Shown here: one piece after another, positions 45,888 through 46,257 of the stretch
How positions within the stretch are numbered: the stretch's first letter is position 1
Layout of the letters: each line of letters starts with the position of its first letter
Source: an uncultured Brevundimonas sp.
GTDB lineage: Bacteria > Pseudomonadota > Alphaproteobacteria > Caulobacterales > Caulobacteraceae
Assembly: GCA_946885435.1 (NCBI GenBank)
Contig: CAMPGL010000002.1
Location: 1 to 46,257, forward strand
Reading direction: 5' to 3'
DNA: 46,257 nucleotides
Position numbers and translations under genes: made by a program
The notes under the pieces: model-generated
Databases searched by the model: none
Seen by the model: the letters and a program-made list of their open reading frames with translations, nothing else
Told to the model about the DNA's origin: nothing

Positions 45888-46257
45888 ATGACCTTCACCC
45901 TCACCTCGAGCAGCTTCAAAGACGGCGGGACCCTTCCAGACGCCCAGGTCAAGGCGAAGGGTGACCGTTCCCCTCACCTGAGGTGGTCCGGCGCGCCGGA
46001 GGGGACGAAGAGCTTCGCCGTCACCTGCTACGATCCGGACGCGCCGACCGGCTCCGGCTTCTGGCACTGGACCGTCGCCAACATTCCTGCGGACGTCACC
46101 GAACTGGCCGAGGGCGCCTCGCCCGACGCCATGCCCCCCGGCTGCGTCGAGGGTCGCACCGATTACGGCCCGCCCGGCTTCGGCGGCGCCGCTCCGCCTC
46201 CGGGCCACGGCCCGCACCGCTACATCTTCACCGTCTTCGCCGTGGACACCGACAAGC
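45888..46257 (+). CDS. YbhB/YbcL (PEBP) family protein, 3' truncated by window edge
   Basis: The first 123 codons of a phosphatidylethanolamine-binding-protein-like gene. The family core is visible: YDPDAPTGSGFWHWTVANIP (the DPDxP and HW motifs of the ligand pocket), then YGPPGFGGAAPPPGHGPHRY, which matches the family's GPxPPxGHGxHRY block. No signal peptide is present. The function of bacterial PEBP proteins is poorly known. GGAGGA at 45877-45882 precedes ATG 45888. It lies 15 bases after purS, so is likely in the purine operon. Confidence 0.9.
   Translation, partial: MTFTLTSSSFKDGGTLPDAQVKAKGDRSPHLRWSGAPEGTKSFAVTCYDPDAPTGSGFWHWTVANIPADVTELAEGASPDAMPPGCVEGRTDYGPPGFGGAAPPPGHGPHRYIFTVFAVDTDK

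Overview
The window is a gene-dense, GC-rich stretch of an alphaproteobacterial chromosome, most likely from Caulobacterales (Caulobacter, Brevundimonas or Phenylobacterium type). The evidence is a PopA-like cyclic-di-GMP effector with a degenerate GGDEF motif, the alphaproteobacterial families DUF1476 (F1-ATPase zeta inhibitor) and DUF3126, SdhE, promoter-like sequences of the Caulobacter sigma-73 type (TTG...N14...GCTA), and many nested stop/start junctions (ATGA, GTGA, TTGA, TGATG). There are no insertion sequences, prophage genes, integrases or CRISPR arrays. The longest gene-free stretch is about 250 bases (44626-44877), upstream of purC.

Layout. 1-10.2 kb: the end of dnaE, a GFA-type zinc protein, recG, sdhE-mfd, a popA-like gene and a YihY/BrkB membrane protein; this is mostly replication, repair and cell-cycle control. 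10.2-21.7 kb: a TusA-like gene behind an M1 aminopeptidase lipoprotein, queF-DUF817, a nitroreductase behind a small secreted protein, a NUDIX hydrolase, cysE, DUF3126, an Ala/Lys/Pro-rich histone-H1-like protein, prmA, a small membrane protein, an aminopeptidase P and a DUF2272 protein. 21.7-24.4 kb: a TrmB-like regulator coupled to a secreted retropepsin-like/PDZ protein. 24.4-30 kb: three hydroxyproline-catabolism genes; the deaminase and the epimerase run straight into ligA, and the D-hydroxyproline oxidase is divergent. 30-34.7 kb: the complete three-gene cluster for the osmoprotectant N-acetylglutaminylglutamine amide (NAGGN). 34.7-36 kb: alkB, a small lipoprotein and tRNA-Ser(UGA). 36-40.1 kb: rlpA, tmk, holB, tatD and a metallo-beta-lactamase-fold hydrolase. 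40.1-42.2 kb: a putative zinc metallopeptidase, a VanY-type peptidase and a glutathione S-transferase. 42.3-46.3 kb: purB, a fasciclin lipoprotein, the zeta inhibitor, purC, purS and the start of a PEBP-family gene.

The most informative non-coding element is a 28-base site at 40112-40139 that reads on the minus strand as a XerC/XerD recombination site (dif), with 22 of 28 bases identical to the E. coli dif sequence as I recall it. It lies in an AT-rich 84-base gap. Copies of the octamer GGGNAGGG (E. coli FtsK-orienting, KOPS) point toward it: 8 of 9 to its left are on the plus strand, and the only one to its right is on the minus strand. The window therefore probably spans the replication terminus.

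Most of the window is ordinary core genome. The parts that merit a second look are dif and its polarity, the hydroxyproline-ligA operon, the PopA-like protein, the TrmB/retropepsin pair, the histone-like protein with a hydrophobic C-terminal cap, a TatD protein with an altered metal motif, and several palindromes in regulatory gaps. All calls come from reading the sequence; no database search was run.
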